This document shows positions 13,501-23,743 of a DNA stretch of 64,000 nt, one piece after another (position 1 is the first letter of the stretch; each line of letters begins with the position of its first letter). A program made the translations under genes and the position numbers. Under the pieces are notes generated by a model that saw nothing but the letters and a program-made list of their open reading frames with translations, had not been told where the DNA came from and searched no databases. The DNA comes from Epiperipatus broadwayi (taxonomy: Eukaryota; Onychophora; Udeonychophora; Euonychophora; Peripatidae). The stretch is taken from positions 2,108,001 to 2,172,000 of the forward strand of contig JAQFVV010012420.1 in NCBI GenBank assembly GCA_028023455.1. Reading direction: 5' to 3'.

Positions 13501-15184
13501 AATCCAGATTCTTACTCAATGTAAGTTATACTCCAAAATAAAATAATGTTTTTAAATTCTTAATTTCAAATATCAACAAAAAATTCATTTAGTTTACTAA
13601 AATTCTATTTGCAACTATTGTCTTTTTTTTTTTTACTCTTAACTGTTCTATAGTTTTATTTCTTAATTATACCATTTAATCTATTGTTCTCATCAATAAT
13701 TATCATACCTTTATAAATTTATGTAAAAATGTCCATGGTTGCTTTGTTCATTTTCACTACATGCAAGAAACTAATCATCAACAATCTAATACATAGCAAT
13801 GTCATTATTGTCAAAGGAACCATCAGTTTTATATTTACTAAAGCAAAGCATCACATGACCATTCTAGTTTATATTTCATTTGCCGCAAGTAATCTTTTTG
13901 GTTTCAAAGCCATCTCTTAAAAGCAGATAATCAATAAATTCAAATCAGTAGCATCAATCAGATCTCCAGACCAATTTCATCAGTTATTGGTCCTTTCTTG
14001 ATGAGTAATAACAGTGCTTCATAAGATTACCATTCTCTAATTTAGAATCTGCCATCCTATAGTCTCTTTTTAAACTTAAACTGCTCTTCAGCTGTCAAAA
14101 TTCTCCAGATATATAACATCAATATAAATTATACAATCAATGAAATTGCTTAATGCTCATTCTGTTATTAAAGTGTCTGAAAGCAATTTACCATATGATA
14201 CTATTATAATGTAACATTAAAAATAATCAAACCACTCAAATATAATATAATCATCTCTAAAATATGAACAAATTGTTTCAAATCTTTCATTCCAAAGTCT
14301 AAATATTTAAACTAAGATAATTCAATTCCCTGACTTCTGTTTTTTATCTTAACAATGTCTTTAACAACCTGCCTGGAAATTCCATTAATTTTCTTCATCC
14401 TTACCTGCTCAATTTTTTTTTTATTTCAATTCATGTTAGAAAATAACAACTTTTTGACAGATCTGATATGAAGGACTAGCCTAATGGAAAAAATTGATTG
14501 AAAAATTTATAGAAGTATAATTGTAGTCTAATATTTTTCATGGAGAGTAGGACTATACATCTTTATAGCCTATTTTAGAAGCATATTTGTGTAGTAGCTT
14601 GGGAAGTACTTTTTGGGCTATTGTTAAAGTTATCTGGGGTCTGAAAGCAGAGGCAGATAACTGGTTATAAGATTGGAGTTTATGTTACCAAAGTATTTTG
14701 GTTGAGTGAAATGGTACAGGGGAATAACTTGTTGATGTAGGATTCTTTAAGAATTGGCTGGTAGTATAAGACACCTATGAAAAGAATTACAGTAGTCATA
14801 TTATGGCCTGTGAAAAGGGATAGAGTAGTAGTGTGAATCTTACTTGAGGATCAGATATGGTAGGGACTATTACTGTATTGTGCATGTACTATTCCACATT
14901 CCTCAAAAGAAAGGACCAAAACAAAGGGCTTTCATCATACAAATCATATGTCAATACTATTCTAATAGTAAATCAGTCTATGGTCAAAATATAGGATTAT
15001 GACCTTCCTTTTTTATTAACTACATTATGTGAAAAATATATTCATCTACTTTTATTTTTACTTGAACAATAGAATAATTTTAGAAAGATTTTGAAGTCAC
15101 AAGTAAATTAAGGATACATTCAATTTGCCATTCACTATTTATCAACACATGAGTAATTAATTATTAATTAGCAAGAAATTAAGG
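10502..15184. other. Start of the 38-kb intron
   Basis: Mostly featureless AT-rich sequence with a TA microsatellite near 13250-13270. From about 14455 to 14900 the base make-up changes: the plus strand becomes rich in G and T, with phrases such as AATTACAGTAGTC near 14784. That stretch looks like an old dispersed element, perhaps a non-LTR 3' region, but I cannot classify it. Small open frames at 10731-10934, 11074-11334 and 13729-13920 have no recognisable content. Confidence 0.4.
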
Positions 15185-16123
15185 ATGACCAGTTACTTTG
15201 GATTGTTGACTGATTGTAAACCAAGTACTGTATATGATTGTAATAAAACACAGCTTTCATTGGTTTTTAGATATAATGAATGTTTTTATAAGCAAAAGAA
15301 AGGTTTATGTATGGGAAATTTTTTAAGTGGTCTTCTGGCGGATATATATATGTATAATTTTGAGAAAAAATATTTTAGTAATGGGTTTGGTCTTGTTTTT
15401 TATTGTAGATATATTGATGATTATTTTACTGTTTTTAAAGGAGATTATAAAAATGTTAAAATGTTTTTAAAATATATAAATAGTAAAGATATTAATATTA
15501 AATTTACTATGGAAAAAGAAATAGGGGGATGTATTGAATATATGGATATAAAAATAAAAAAAAATTTTGTTGATTATAATTTAAATATAGAACATCAGTT
15601 TTTAGAAAGAAAACTTTTCATGGTTTATTAAGTAATTGGAATTCTGACTTAGATAAACATTGTAAAATGAACATTATTAATAATAGAATAAAAAGAGGAA
15701 TAAGAATTTGTTCTAATAAAAATTTGTTAAATGAAGAATTAAATATTATAAAAAAGAATGTTTATTAAATGATTACCCTTGGGATGTTGTATTAAAATTT
15801 TTTTCAAATAATGAATTTAAATAAAATAAAAAATGGAGAAAAATTAAAGAAAAATTTTGGTGATGATACATTTTTTATAGGTTTTAAGGTTCAAAATTTT
15901 ATTTTTAAAAAGATAAAAAATTTGTTTCATGGATTTCATAAAAGATATGGTTTTAGTATTTATCCTGTATACAAGAAAAAAAGTAATTTATATAATTTAA
16001 TTAATAAAGGAGATTTTGTTGATTTTTCAAATATAATGCAAGCTGTTTATTGTATAAAATGTATGGATTGTTTAAAATATAATGGTAAAGATATATCTTA
16101 TGTGGGTAATACAAAGAAGTTTT
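15185..16123 (+). pseudogene. Penelope-like element, 5' part: reverse transcriptase and start of GIY-YIG
   Basis: The frame from 15185 carries reverse-transcriptase motifs: KKGLCMGNFLSGLLADIYM (fingers/palm region) and YCRYIDDYFTVF with the catalytic YIDD. After a frameshift near 15615 the thumb region continues (KTFHGLLSNWNSDLDKHC). A second shift and a stop follow near 15760-15825. From 15811 comes the linker and YCIKCMDC, a cysteine pair typical before the GIY-YIG domain of Penelope-like elements, then ISYVGNTKKF. The reading is cut at 16123 by another transposon and resumes at 18361. The element is truncated at its 5' end and inactive. It lies on the strand opposite to the host gene. Confidence 0.85.
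16116..16123 (+). repeat. Target-site duplication GAAGTTTT (left copy)
   Basis: The eight bases GAAGTTTT lie just left of the inserted transposon and recur at 18353-18360 just right of it. Removing one copy with the insert brings the two halves of the Penelope GIY-YIG frame together without a shift. Confidence 0.85.
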
Positions 16124-16489
16124 GGTTGTCATCTGATCCTTCGTGTTAGCCGCCAGAGGCGCGATTTCTAACTGAAAAACACATTAATATATAGTTCCCG
16201 GGATAGCGATTCTCTATTAATATTGACTTTTTTTTTGGTTTGTTTACAAAGTTTACTTTTTTTCGTTTCTGAATTATTTTTCCCAAATAATATTTTTGAC
16301 GATGGGATAATAATAGTTTTGTTTTTTTTTTACCAAAGGGTCTTTTTTGGTGTGTGTTCAAATAGTAATTTGTGGTTTTTTTTAAAAAAAATAATATTAC
16401 TGTTTTTGTAAAATTGGATTGACAAAATTCAAGAGAGAACGGGGTTTTATGATGGATCTTTAAATAATAATTTACGTTACTTTGATAGT

Positions 16490-17505
16490 TTTACATTTGA
16501 TTGCCGAAAAAATTATTGGGAGAAGTGTTGTTTTTTTTTTTTTCGTGCGCGTGTTTATGTTTAAATAAAATTTAAAACCTTTACTTTTATCGGTTTACAT
16601 TTGATGGACGACCGATTGGACTTCCTTTCGTTTATAAATTATGGTTTTGGTTCTACAAATAAATATTTTTGACAATGGGATGATAATAGTTGTTGTTTGT
16701 TTAATTTTTATTGACAAGAACGGGTGTTTTTTTGGTGTAGATTCAAATAGTAATTTGGGTTACGTTTAAATAATAAGTTGCGGTCTTACTTTGATCGGTT
16801 TACATTTGATTCTCGACACTAATTACTGGGAAGGGTATTTTTTTGTGTGTACGATTGTAGACAACAATTATTGGGAGAAGGGGTGTAACCGTTTAAAGAA
16901 TAGTAGTTTACGTTACTTTTAGTAGTGGTGTACATTTGATTGCTGACAATAATTAGTGAGAGGGGTGGGTATTTTTTGGTGATTGGCGACAACAATTATT
17001 GGGAGAGAGAGTTTTGCGTTTTGTTTTTGTTCGTGTGTATGTTTAAATCAAAATTTAAGTTACTTTTATCGGTTACCATTTGATTGAAAACCGATTTGAC
17101 TTTCTTTTTTTTTTCGTTTATAAATTATTTGGGTTTTCCCAAATAATATTCAATTTGACAATGGGACAATAGTCTAGGTTTCTTTAATTTTGATTGACAA
17201 GAGCGAGTCTTTTTCGGTGTACGTTCGAATAGTAATTTGGGTTATGTTTAACTAATAATTTACTGTCTTACTTCGATTGGTTTACATTTGATTGGCTAGG
17301 ACAATTAATGGGAGGGTTTTTTTTGTTTTTTTCTATACGATTAAAGAATAATTGACGTTCCTTTTATTTGACCGTTTGATTGCCGATGACAACAATTATT
17401 GGGAGAAGAGGGGTTTTTGGGGTTACGTTTAAATAAAAATTTTAGTTACTTCTTTTATTTTACATTTGATTGCCGACGCCAACAATTATCAGGAGAAGAA
17501 GGGAT
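16490..17505. repeat. Degenerate internal repeat array of the transposon
   Basis: The phrase TTTACATTTGATTGCCGA followed a few bases later by CAATTATTGGGAGA recurs with changes near 16491, 16797, 16857, 16928, 16980, 17277, 17370 and 17458. Partial versions lie near 16593 and 17075. Spacing is irregular, from about 60 to 200 bp. The plus strand is T and G rich. No reading frame is kept across copies, so this is not a protein repeat. Confidence 0.75.
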
Positions 17506-17574
17506 GTACGTTTAAATAAAAATTGAAGTTACTTCTTTTATTTTTGACATTTGACGAAGGTCATTTAGAATCCC

Positions 17575-17814
17575 TCAAACAAGCTTGCCTTTACGAAGTG
17601 AACCTTTCCGTCGGCAGATGTTTTCGGACCTCAAATCTGCATATATTTGCCGCACAATCCAATCTTTTCTTTCAGCAGCAGGATGTTTTTTTCTGCTGTA
17701 GAAATATTCCAGCGCTGGCCCGTGTCTGGCAATTCCCATCTTTTCCAAGTTTTCTGTTGTGGGAATTAGCCGTACTTTTTGTCTCGGAAAATTTCTCACT
17801 AAAACGTGACTCAA
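17575..17814 (-). other. Coding-looking block inside the transposon (possible captured exon)
   Basis: A minus-strand open frame of 79 codons lies in a stretch clearly richer in G and C than the rest of the element. The translation is well mixed and charged (for example NLEKMGIARHGPALEYFYSR, then KHPAAERKDWIVRQIYADLR), unlike the low-complexity chance frames elsewhere. I do not recognise the family. It could be a captured host exon or a relic of the element's own transposase. The plus-strand frame over the same bases (17523-17828) looks less natural. No clear splice signals were found. Confidence 0.4.
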
Positions 17815-18120
17815 AGCGTGATTTTTAAATTTTTACGCTATTCCACCCTAATCGAAAATTTAGGAGGAATACAAATTTATGAGGAACAATCACGATACTG
17901 TTAAAATTGATAAAATGTAACAGTACATCGATTGGTCTTAAAAAAAACAAGGCACCGATAAAAATTTAAATAATTGTGACACGATCAAAATAAACACCCT
18001 AGTACAATATTGTTACATCAAATACATAACGCAGCATTACGATATAGTGCGTGACACAAACAACTACGGCATTTTCCTCTGCTTTTAGCATCGGAAAAAG
18101 CCACACCGTTAGCCGCTAAG

Positions 18121-18262
18121 CCGAGTTAACACTCTTTCTAGATTTTATCGTAGAAAGGAGACTTAACTTCCGAGTTAATACTCTACCTTTTAGCGTAGAA
18201 AGTAGACTTAACTCCGAGTTAACAATCTTTCTAGGATTTCTTTTAGAAAGAATGCTTAAAGG
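18121..18262. repeat. Three tandem hairpin units (44-49 bp) near the right end of the transposon
   Basis: Units start with CCGAGTTAA at 18121, 18170 and 18214. Each holds an inner inverted repeat, CTTTCTA against TAGAAAG in the first and third, flanked by GTTAA and TTAAC. The units differ at several positions but conserve the palindromic layout. They may be subterminal transposase-binding repeats (inference). Confidence 0.75.
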
Positions 18263-18352
18263 CTTGGGTGCAGCCGCGGAAACGGCATATTTCTAGAAAT
18301 TTAGCTAGAAATCGCGCCTCTGGCGGCTGACACGAACGATCAGATGACAACC

Positions 18353-18960
18353 GAAGTTTTTAAAAACTAGATTAAAACAACATTTGTCAGATAGAAATTC
18401 AGCAATATATTTACATAAAGAAAAATTTGGTCATGTCAATTTTAAGATTACCCCTTTAGAATGTATAATTAAACAAAAAGAAAGATTTGAAAAGGAAAGT
18501 TTATACATAAAGATGTTAAATCCTGTTCTGAATAGAATATTATAATGTAAAGGAAAAGAGAAGAGAAAAAAAAAATTTTGTGAAATTTAATAGAATGCTT
18601 TTGTTTTTAACAAGAAAGGAATGTAAAAATGTGTTAATTGAAGATAAGATAATAAAAAACTATATTTTGTAACAATAAAATGTTTATTTAGGCAAAATGT
18701 AAAGTTGGAAGCCGTTGGGAAAAGAAATCATAGTAAGTAAAGAATATATTTTCCAAAATAGTATGTATATGTGACAGGATTTTTATTTTTGTTTGTTTCA
18801 AAAAATTTTATGGATTTTTTTTTTCTTCTCCTTTTTATATATTTTTAGTTCCTTGAAAAAGACTATAGAAAAAATAAAGAAATAGTCGAAACGTATATTT
18901 CATTTTGGTGGCAAAAAAATAAAAAACAAGTTTTTAAAAGATTTGGTGTATGTTATAATT
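18353..18960 (+). pseudogene. Penelope-like element, 3' part: rest of GIY-YIG and 3' tail
   Basis: After the second GAAGTTTT copy the frame reads LKTRLKQHLSDRNSAI and later HVNFKITPLECIIKQKERF, ending LNPVLNRIL and a stop at about 18543. This is the remainder of the GIY-YIG endonuclease domain that started before 16123. An AT-rich 3' untranslated part follows. It contains a hairpin motif at 18853-18898 (TTGAAAAAGACTAT, loop, ATAGTCGAAACGTA) and ends near AACAAGTTTTTAAAAG at about 18935-18950. The same tail layout occurs at 56.4 kb. Confidence 0.85.
18853..18900 (+). other. Conserved Penelope tail hairpin
   Basis: TTGAAAAAGACTAT pairs through GACTAT/ATAGTC across a 15-nt loop, then runs into GAAACGTA. 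The layout (a TGA box, a stem, then GAAAC) is reminiscent of a hammerhead core. However, the G of CUGAUGA is missing and the bases that would form stem I do not pair, so self-cleavage is unlikely. Related motifs lie at 3572-3592, 19131-19170 (minus), 55285-55320 (minus) and 56396-56432. Confidence 0.5.
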
Positions 18961-19064
18961 ATTTTTTAATAGTATAATACTATAGATGTTGACTCATAGA
19001 CTAATTATCTTTACTGCTCTTTTTCCTTGAGGCATGCTAATTCAATCTTCTATAGGTTAAATAT

Positions 19065-19690
19065 ATAAATTCAACATTCCTTTTCTTTTTAAAACTTGTT
19101 TTATTCCAAACTATAATTTTCTTTCTCCTTCCATACAACGTTTCAACTACATTCTGTAGTCATTATCAAGTTTCTTTAAAAAATAATAATAATAATAATA
19201 AAATAAATAAAAATAAAAAACAAAAATAATAACACAAATAAATAAAATATTAATACATTCCAAATATATAATATTCAATTAAAACCATAATATTATTATA
19301 ATCTACAAATACAATTATTTACCTCCTTCCCTATCTTTAATTATTTCTTTTAAATTACCTTTATAAATTAATGCTCTTCTTATATAAATTTATTATCTAT
19401 TCTCTAAATCTTTACCCATTAACATTCTTTTTATAACCCTCCCCCCTTTTTTTATTTTTATATATTATTCCTATATTATCTTATTTTTTATCTCTATTTA
19501 TTAACATTCTATTTAATACTGGTTTATACTGATCTATATATACTTCCTCTTTTTTTATTCTCTCTTTAAAATTTGTAATGCATTCCAATGGCCTTATATA
19601 CTATTCAAACTATTAATATGAAAATAGTGCCTCATTCATGTCATACAATCTTCCTCTTAACCCTTCTGATTTGTTCCTGTGAAAAGAATA
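19065..19690 (-). pseudogene. Second Penelope-like element, 3' end, minus strand
   Basis: On the minus strand the sequence reads LRGRLYDMNEALFSY, then RPLECITNFKERIKKEE and YKPVLNRMLINRDKK with a stop. It aligns by eye with the C-terminal GIY-YIG part of the plus-strand element (TPLECIIKQKERFEKES, NPVLNRIL). An AT-rich tail follows with the hairpin ACTACAGAATGTAGTTGAAA (minus, near 19170-19140) and AAAACAAGTTTTAAAAAG. The two elements are therefore tail to tail. The 5' side is cut where the hAT fossil begins near 19690. Confidence 0.75.
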
Positions 19691-19693
19691 TCC

Positions 19694-20398
19694 GTGGTCG
19701 GCAACCTATGGCACCTCTGCCATGCTTGTCATATCAATGGCACTTGGAATAAATTGAAATCGTAAAAAAATAATTTTTAATTATGTTTTTTTTTTTTTTT
19801 TTACATTCAACATTGAATTTAAGATTAAATCATTATTTATCAGAAAATAATACACCTGACTTCATTTAAAAGATATTTTTGTTTGCAAGCGAAATAAATT
19901 CTATATATTGCCAAATAAAAAGCTTATTAAGTTACCAATTCTAAAAAGCTATTTTCAGTAGTTAAATGGTAAATAATTGACGCTCGTGGCATACTGACAG
20001 AGAGATTCTCAAAATGTCCCATAAAAGACAAAAACTTGATATGGATTTGTACAGCAAAAAGATTGTGCTGTGTATACATTATGCTGTGAAAATATTGTGT
20101 GTCGTACCTCAAGTGTACAAAGACATTATCAAACTAAACATGTATTCTTGCTTAAAAACTCAGATGAGAAAAGTGAAGCTATAAAAAAAGCTGTTTCTGC
20201 ATTTCAGAAACAAACTACTTATTTGTCAAATAATTGGAACCCCAAATAAAGCCACCAAATGTAGTTATACAATTGCTCATTGTGTGGCTTCGAAAGAGAA
20301 ACCTTTCCCAGATGGATAATTAATCAAAGAAATGTTTTTGAAAAATGCTGAAATCTTATTCAGTGGTATATAACTTTGCTAAAAAAATTTTATTTCTT
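19694..20398 (+). pseudogene. hAT transposase fossil with BED zinc finger (GTF2IRD2/ZBED-like)
   Basis: The left end GTGGTCGGCAACCTATGGCA at 19696 is a typical start of a large hAT group. Further in, the plus strand contains the BED finger end QRHYQTKHVFLLKNSD, then AIKKAVSAFQKQTTYLSN and, in another frame, KATKCSYTIAHCVASKEKPF and LIKEMFLKNAEILF. These match the N-terminal part of hAT transposases that gave rise to GTF2IRD2 and ZBED5-like genes. Several frameshifts and stops make it inactive. The catalytic core is missing: the copy stops where the RTE fragment begins near 20400. The right terminus was not found. Confidence 0.7.
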
Positions 20399-20399
20399 T

Positions 20400-21949
20400 A
20401 CCTGCTCCTTTTAATGTATCAATTATAATTCCATCATTACCTGGAGCCTTTCCTTTCTTCATACATTTAATTGCAAGTCTCATTTCTTCATTTCAAATTC
20501 TGGGCAAATCGGAAGATGTAATAGATATAGGAGGTGCTTGTTCTATATTATTATATAATTCTTGATAAAAGTCTTCTCCCTATTTCATGATGTCATCTCT
20601 TTTTTTCCTAATAATTCCATCTTTTTTTCTTATTGCAGATATAAATTTTCTACCAATACCAAAGTGTTATTTTACACTCTTGAGACTGTTTTTCTCTTCT
20701 ACAACTTTCCTTGCTAGTTCACAGTTATACTTTCTTATATAATATTCAACTCTTTTCCGCACCATTTTACAAAATTTGATCTCAATTCTTTTTAATGCAT
20801 CATTTTTGTATATCTTCATATTCCTTCTTTTCTTCATAAATTCTCTAGTCTCAGTAGAAATTTTATTGGTCAATTACTGCTTTTTCTACCAGCTATATTT
20901 GTTGCAGTTTTTAAAAGTGTAACAGTTATTTTCATATTAATTTCATTCAAATCTGAATCATGTTCAAAATCTCCTAATACTTGAAACCGATTTGTAAGTT
21001 CTAATTTAAATTCCTTAGAATGTTTCTGAAGATTATGAATATCAACTGTAAATACTGTTTTTCTTAATAATTTTTTGTCTCTCTAGTTTTGCATTAACAC
21101 ATATCTTACATATTACTAATCGATGATCACTTCCTGTATTAAATTTATTAAGAATATTACAATCTTGAAATATGTATTTTCCGGTAGTCAAAATATAATC
21201 CAATTCTGCTGTACTTTCATTTGGATGCTTCCATGTCCATTTCTTTTTAACATTTTTCTCAAAAAAAGAATTCATAATATAAAGTTTTTTTTTTTCTGCA
21301 AACTCCACAAGTCTACGTCCTCTCTCATTTCTATTACCATAACCAAAATTACCTACATCACTTTCATCTTTCATTGTTTACCAATTCTAGCATTAAAGTT
21401 TCCCATAACAATTTTAAAATGTTGTTTATTCTTATCAAAAGCCTTTTGTACATCCATATAAAAATGTTCTACTACTTCATCACTATGAGAACTTGGGGCA
21501 TAAACCTGAATTATCTGCATTTGGTATCTGCTATTAAGTTCTCTAACTAATCTGTTGTTCTTCCACTTTTTATTTATAATGAATCCTACTCCACTTGTAT
21601 TTCCAATATTTGTACCTTTATAATAGAGTACATGTCCACTTTTTAAATCAATTGTCTCTTCACCTTTTCTCCTAACTTCATAAAGTCCAATAATGTCCCG
21701 TTTAATATAAGACAGTTCTTCTAATTCTTGCAATCTTCCTTCACTTGAAAGTGATCTGCAGTTGTAAGTACTTAAATAACAAGTCGTCATCAAATGACAG
21801 CCTGGGTTCGCAATCAGGGAATTCTTACCACCTTCCACCTTCGGCCACCAACCGCTGCCTTGATTGGTAACTTTACAGCTGCCTGGGAATAAGAGCCATG
21901 ATTTATTTTTGTCTGTCATAATTGTATATATTGGGAAAATACTTATCAT
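20400..21949 (-). pseudogene. RTE-type non-LTR retrotransposon, endonuclease plus start of RT
   Basis: The frame from 21949 down to 21371 and a shifted one from 21374 to 21042 make up an apurinic-type endonuclease. Motifs seen are YNCRSLSSEGRL, the catalytic glutamate in GLYEVRRKG, GNFNARIG, ELDYIL and SDHRLV. The usual GDFNA aspartate is asparagine here, which should kill cleavage. The linker follows at 20873-20667 (VEYYIRKYNCELARKVVEE). The reverse transcriptase begins at about 20480-20405 with EMRLAIKCMKKGKAPGNDG and breaks off, so the palm with the catalytic aspartates is absent. The gene type is known from RTE/BovB elements (craniofacial-development-protein-2-like endonucleases). Confidence 0.85.
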
Positions 21950-22958
21950 TTACACAAAGGCAACTGAAGAAAAAGACCATAGTTTTTCTGGACCTTAAAC
22001 TCAAAAGAGGAAGCTTTTAATGACATCAATGCAAAAAGATGTAACAATTTTCTAATGCCCATTGACTGCTTAAATATATAATATTATGGGTTTGGAGTAG
22101 AATAAATAGGATGAATTATTACTCTTAAAACAAATTTTATAAAATTAATATCATTGAAAATAATGTACTTGCACACTTATATATAAATATTTTAATTTAT
22201 TAAAAATATTTTTTTAACTAAACATTTATTCATTTTGAGACTTTATCAAAGTTTACATAAAATCAACATATTCCCTGTTTTCATTTCAGATACTACTATA
22301 ATATTTAACCAACCAGGAAGATATTGCTGTATTCATTCAGACAAGTTGGAAAAATATTCCAAGGTGGGGCTGGCAAAACATTAACTAGGTAAAAAAAAAA
22401 CCCACAAAATCTATTCTCTCCAAGATTAAAACAAATCTGGTAGCACACACCTAACTACTCCGTTTAAATTTCCTGGAGACTGAATAAAACTGAAACTGTC
22501 TGCCAGCTATTTTGAAAAACAACACACTGCTGGATTTTTTTTTTTTTTTTTTACAAAAAACCCAACAACCCATAAATGAATTTAAATGAGACTTAAATTT
22601 GTGAAAACGTCACAAAATAAAAATAAAAATATATTTCTAAAAAACCAATCAGTTTATTAGATGGGTAGCTTTTAAAATTTTCTCTGGCCTTTCTTTGCTT
22701 CCACTATTAATGAATAATTTTAGTAGTAAGAATATATTATATATATTATGTATGTGCCTTCATAATGAATAACTGTTGCTAGTCAAATTACAAACTTTCA
22801 ATTAACAGCTACATTTCCAAAATATTATAACATACACACACAAAAAAAAACTATTAGGTACTTATGTGAATGTACAATATGCTTCTTAAATTAAAAGCCC
22901 ATATATATATAAATAGCTCCTCACAGATAACACCAAAGTTTTTTTTGGTTTCTTTCTT
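21950..22958. other. Intron sequence, nothing recognised
   Basis: AT-rich. A segment near 22045-22125 resembles the foldback arm at 37866-37916 (TTTGGAGTAGAATAAATAGG compared with the form there), suggesting a dispersed short repeat. No gene is seen. Confidence 0.4.
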
Positions 22959-23083
22959 TTAAATACTTGATTAAAACAGGCAAAATTCTCTATGCATATT
23001 GCCACTCAATGCAAGCCAGAGTAATCAATGGATGTCAGAAAGCTTGCGCATAAAATGCCCATCAAATGCCTACTCATCCAATA

Positions 23084-23125
23084 TCCTCAGATTAGTTTCT
23101 GGCTTGTGGCCTTTGTCAGTTAGGA
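23084..23125 (-). ncRNA. Hammerhead-like core, inverted copy (degenerate)
   Basis: On the minus strand TCCTAA precedes CTGACAA, then a stem GGC/GCC with loop CACAA, then GAAAC, TA, ATC and TGAGGA. Stem I has one mismatch, the cleavage triplet is ATC in place of GTC, and the core has A for the conserved G. It is probably inactive, but it is the only copy on the host gene's strand. Confidence 0.6.
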
Positions 23126-23286
23126 GCCTTGAATCTGAGAGCACTGAACCTAGATCTTAGGATCTAATACCCTCCAGCAAACACCTTTTATCTATACTTA
23201 ACTACAAAACTATGAGACTTAAATTGAAAACATTATATTTCCAATCCCATGCTCACCACCTTATATAATCATATAGGTCTGAAGCC

Positions 23287-23328
23287 TCCTCACTGACAAA
23301 GGCCACAAGCCAGAAACTAGTCTGAGAA
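23287..23328 (+). ncRNA. Hammerhead-like core, direct copy 1
   Basis: TCCTCA (23287-23292), core CTGACAA (23293-23299), stem II GGC/GCC with loop CACAA, GAAA (23313-23316), a two-base-pair stem III (AC/GT), the triplet GTC ending at 23322, then TGAGAA. Stem I pairs except for one A-C mismatch. The core has A where hammerheads need G, so activity is doubtful. Confidence 0.7.
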
Positions 23329-23743
23329 TATTGGATGAATAGGCACTAGATGGGGATTTTATGCACAAGTCTTCTGGCACCCATTGATTACTCTGGGTTG
23401 CACACTGAGTGGCAATACGTATAGAAAGTTTTGCCTATTTTAATAACAGTTTAGACTAAGCATAAAAAATGGTGATCATGTGATGTTTATTGGCTTAAAA
23501 CCAATCCTGCCTAATGGGATAGTGGTGGCTATAGTTATTAAAAAACAAAAGACACCAAAATATATAGATACTGAACTGAGTTCAGACCTATATGACTATA
23601 TAAGCTGGTGAGCTTGGATTGAAAATATTATAGTGTTTTCAATTTAAGTCTCATAGTTCTGTAGTTAAGTAGAGATAAAAGGTGGCTGCTGGAGGGTTGC
23701 ATTAGATCCTAAGATCTATGGGCAGTGCTCTCAGATCTAAAGC

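Larger units (their letters stand above)
16124..18352. mobile_element. Non-autonomous DNA transposon, 2229 bp, inside a Penelope-like element
   Basis: The ends 16124-16170 and 18306-18352 are inverted repeats of 47 bp with two mismatches, beginning GGTTGTCATCTGATC and containing the GC-rich block AGCCGCCAGAGGCGCG. They are flanked by an 8-bp duplication, GAAGTTTT. Ends that start with GG plus an 8-bp duplication would suit the Merlin superfamily; hAT also makes 8-bp duplications but has different termini, so the assignment is open. There is no transposase. The interior contains about nine degenerate copies of a short repeat (16490-17505), a coding-looking GC-richer block (17575-17814) and a triplicated hairpin unit (18121-18262). 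Moderate TIR identity suggests a fairly recent insertion. Confidence 0.88.

Noticed and set aside
16146-16411. Frames at 16146-16361 (minus) and 16223-16411 (plus)
   Set aside because: T-rich or lysine-rich chance frames inside the repeat-filled transposon.
18853-18900. Calling the Penelope tail hairpin an active hammerhead
   Set aside because: The core G is missing and the flanking bases do not pair as stem I.
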